The notes under the pieces are model-generated. The model ran no database searches and was not told where the DNA came from. It was given only the letters and a program-made list of their open reading frames with translations. Of a stretch of DNA of 64,000 nt, positions 62,262 to 64,000 are shown in pieces. Origin of the DNA: Oxynema aestuarii AP17 (GTDB taxonomy: Bacteria; Cyanobacteriota; Cyanobacteriia; Cyanobacteriales; Laspinemataceae); assembly GCF_012295525.1 (NCBI RefSeq), contig NZ_CP051167.1, positions 3,579,501 to 3,643,500 of the forward strand, in the 5' to 3' direction. Positions within the stretch are counted from its first letter, which is position 1; every line of letters starts with the position of its first letter. A program made the translations under genes and the position numbers.

Positions 62262-63554
62262 TTGAAATTGAGGGGTTTGTCATCACTGCTGGCTGAATCA
62301 GACTTCCCAGGAAAAGTGGTCAAGCTCGACAACGGGCTGACCGTCGTTCACCAACAAATTGACGCCACCCCGGTGGTGGTCGTTGACGTGTGGGTGCAAG
62401 CGGGAGCCGTTCGCGAACCCGATACGTGGTCCGGAATGGCGCATTTCCTCGAACACATGATTTTCAAAGGAACCGATCGCTTGCCCCCGGGAGCCTTCGA
62501 TCGCGAAATCGAGAATCGCGGTGGCATGACCAATGCGGCAACTTCCCACGACTACGCCCATTTTTTCATCACCACTGCCGATCGCTACATCGAGGATTCC
62601 CTACCGTTACTGGCGGATTTACTGCTGCACGCCGGAATTCCCCACGACGAGTTCGACCGAGAACGGGAAGTGGTCTTAGAAGAAATCCGTCAATCTTGGG
62701 ACGATCCGGATTTTCTCGCCTTTCAAGCCCTAATGGAAACCCTCTACGTCAAACATCCTTACGGGCGTTCGGTTCTGGGAGGGATCGAGAATTTAATGGA
62801 ACGATCGCCCGAACAGATGCGCCGTTTCCATCGCTGTTACTACCAACCGGAAAATATGGTGGTGGCGATCGTCGGGAACATCGAACGGCAACGGGCGATC
62901 GAATTAGTCAGCCAGTCTTTTAGCGACTTTCCCGCCGCCGAACCCTGTTGGGCCGTCGAGGTCGAAGCCGAACCCCCGTTAACCGAAGTACGCCGTCGGG
63001 AACTCTACCTCCCCCGTTTGGAAACCGGGCGCCTGGTGATGGCGTGGACCGGGCCGGGGGTCGAACAACTGCACGACGCTTACGGCTTGGATTTACTCTC
63101 GGTGTTGCTCGCCCAAGGACGCACCTCGCGCTTAGTACGCGAACTGCGCGAAGAACGCGAACTCGTCCACGCCATCAGTAGCGATTTTTCGTTGCAACGC
63201 GATTCGAGTTTATTTACGATTGGGGCATGGCTCGAACCGCAATACATGGATCGGGTGGAAGCGGCGATCGGCGATCGCCTCTGCCAACTCCAACAACAAC
63301 CCGTCAGCGAAATCGAACTCAATCGGGCAAAGCGCTTGTTGTGTAACGATTATGCCTTTTCTACGGAAACCCCCAACCAACTGGCGGGGTTGTACGGCTA
63401 TTACGAAACGATCGCCCGCGCCCAATGGGCCGTGCGCTATCCCGAACAAATTCAGTCGTTCGATCCGTATAATTTGCAACGGGTCGCCAGTCAGTATTTA
63501 TCGCCTAAATATTATGCGGTAACGACGGTTAAGCCATTTGAATCCACCGTCTAG
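62262..63554 (+). CDS. M16-family zinc metallopeptidase, active subunit
   Basis: 430 residues. The inverted zinc motif is MAHFLEHMIFKGT (HxxEH) with the second Glu in EREVVLEEIRQS about 76 residues later, so catalysis is expected. The two M16 halves are seen (second half from about 215, ELYLPRLETGRLVMAWTGPG). Start is uncertain: TTG at 62262 is the first codon of the frame, with a second TTG at 62268. No signal peptide. The next gene is a related peptidase, so the two form a heterodimer like PqqL/YmxG pairs. Confidence 0.88.
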   Translation: MKLRGLSSLLAESDFPGKVVKLDNGLTVVHQQIDATPVVVVDVWVQAGAVREPDTWSGMAHFLEHMIFKGTDRLPPGAFDREIENRGGMTNAATSHDYAHFFITTADRYIEDSLPLLADLLLHAGIPHDEFDREREVVLEEIRQSWDDPDFLAFQALMETLYVKHPYGRSVLGGIENLMERSPEQMRRFHRCYYQPENMVVAIVGNIERQRAIELVSQSFSDFPAAEPCWAVEVEAEPPLTEVRRRELYLPRLETGRLVMAWTGPGVEQLHDAYGLDLLSVLLAQGRTSRLVRELREERELVHAISSDFSLQRDSSLFTIGAWLEPQYMDRVEAAIGDRLCQLQQQPVSEIELNRAKRLLCNDYAFSTETPNQLAGLYGYYETIARAQWAVRYPEQIQSFDPYNLQRVASQYLSPKYYAVTTVKPFESTV

Positions 63555-63665
63555 GGGAAAAATCGCGGTTCGAGGTCGCCAACTTGCCCGGAGTTTTGCG
63601 GGGGAGTTGACGTCAACCGATGCCAACGACCACAGTCCACAACCAAGGAAGCCAAGGAAATAGCA

Positions 63666-64000
63666 GTGAATGAGAGCGTGAAACAGTCGCCAGAGAACGA
63701 ACGGGTTTGTCGTGCGGTTCTCAGTAATGGCATGGTGGCGATCGCAACGGAGAATCCCGCCGCCGACATTATCGCAGGTCGCATCTTTATCAAAGCAGGG
63801 AGTCGCTGCGAACGTCAGGAGCAAGCCGGACTTTCTCACTTACTCTCCGCCGTGTTGACCAAAGGCACCGAACGGCTGTCCTCCCTCGATATTGCCGAAC
63901 AAGTCGAATCCGTCGGCGCCAGCTTGAGTACCGATACCACCCCGGATTACTTTTTAGTCAGTCTCAAAGCCGTCTCCGCAGATTTTCCCGACCTGTTACA
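63666..64000 (+). CDS. M16-family peptidase-like subunit (cut by window end)
   Basis: Start GTG at 63666, RBS AAGGA. About 111 residues are seen: VCRAVLSNGMVAIATENPAA, GRIFIKAGSRCERQEQAG, LSHLLSAVLTKGTERL. The HxxEH motif is replaced by HLLSA, so this is the non-catalytic partner usual in two-gene M16 loci. It begins 112 bp after the active subunit. Confidence 0.85.
   Translation, partial: MNESVKQSPENERVCRAVLSNGMVAIATENPAADIIAGRIFIKAGSRCERQEQAGLSHLLSAVLTKGTERLSSLDIAEQVESVGASLSTDTTPDYFLVSLKAVSADFPDLL

Overview
The window reads as chromosomal DNA from a filamentous-type cyanobacterium. The HIP1 octamer GCGATCGC is everywhere, and the gene content includes a PilT2-type pilus ATPase, Csx18, a DUF6464 protein, a two-domain proline oxidase and a V4R-protein cluster like the photosystem II assembly (slr0144-type) operon. 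No ribosomal operon or prophage is present.

Layout. 1-10.4 kb is housekeeping: a cut-off rnc (RNase III), the RNase P RNA gene rnpB, small membrane or secreted proteins of unknown role, CorA, a DUF58 protein and pilT2. 10.6-23.7 kb is a complete type III-B CRISPR-Cas locus. A WYL-domain regulator is transcribed away from it. Then come a Cas10/Cmr2 that lacks its N-terminal HD domain (a 57-codon remnant of that domain lies just upstream), Cmr3, Cmr4, Cmr5, a two-domain RAMP protein (Cmr6 plus a Cmr1-like half), a CARF-HEPN ribonuclease, Csx18, Cas1, Cas2, and an array of 28 repeats and 27 spacers. There is no Cas6 and no separate Cmr1.

23.7-45.7 kb is a leftward-transcribed defence island. 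In transcription order it holds a DrmD-like SNF2 helicase, a DrmMI-like adenine methyltransferase split by an IS630 element, a Uma2 nuclease, an AAA+ ATPase tightly coupled to a subtilisin-like protease, and a 2039-residue helicase with DUF1998 zinc modules and a C-terminal PD-(D/E)XK-like nuclease. The helicase and methyltransferase genes are riddled with in-frame palindromic repeats, including a 135-bp tandem array of about 11 units. Two inverted copies of a 130-bp MITE-like element bracket the drmD-drmMI part.

46-64 kb returns to housekeeping: tRNA-Phe, a GT-C glycosyltransferase, an RNase H-like protein, a HAD phosphatase, PutA, an NSS transporter, four genes of the V4R/PAP-type operon, clpP and a tandem pair of M16 peptidase genes (the second cut by the window end).

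The strongest observation is in the CRISPR array. At least six of the 27 spacers, one of them a double-length 72-mer, read on their complementary strand as pentapeptide-repeat protein (A[DN]LxG type). The predicted crRNAs would therefore be antisense to mRNAs of that protein class, as an RNA-targeting type III complex requires. The AAA+/subtilase/helicase-nuclease operon is the best candidate for a poorly described defence system.
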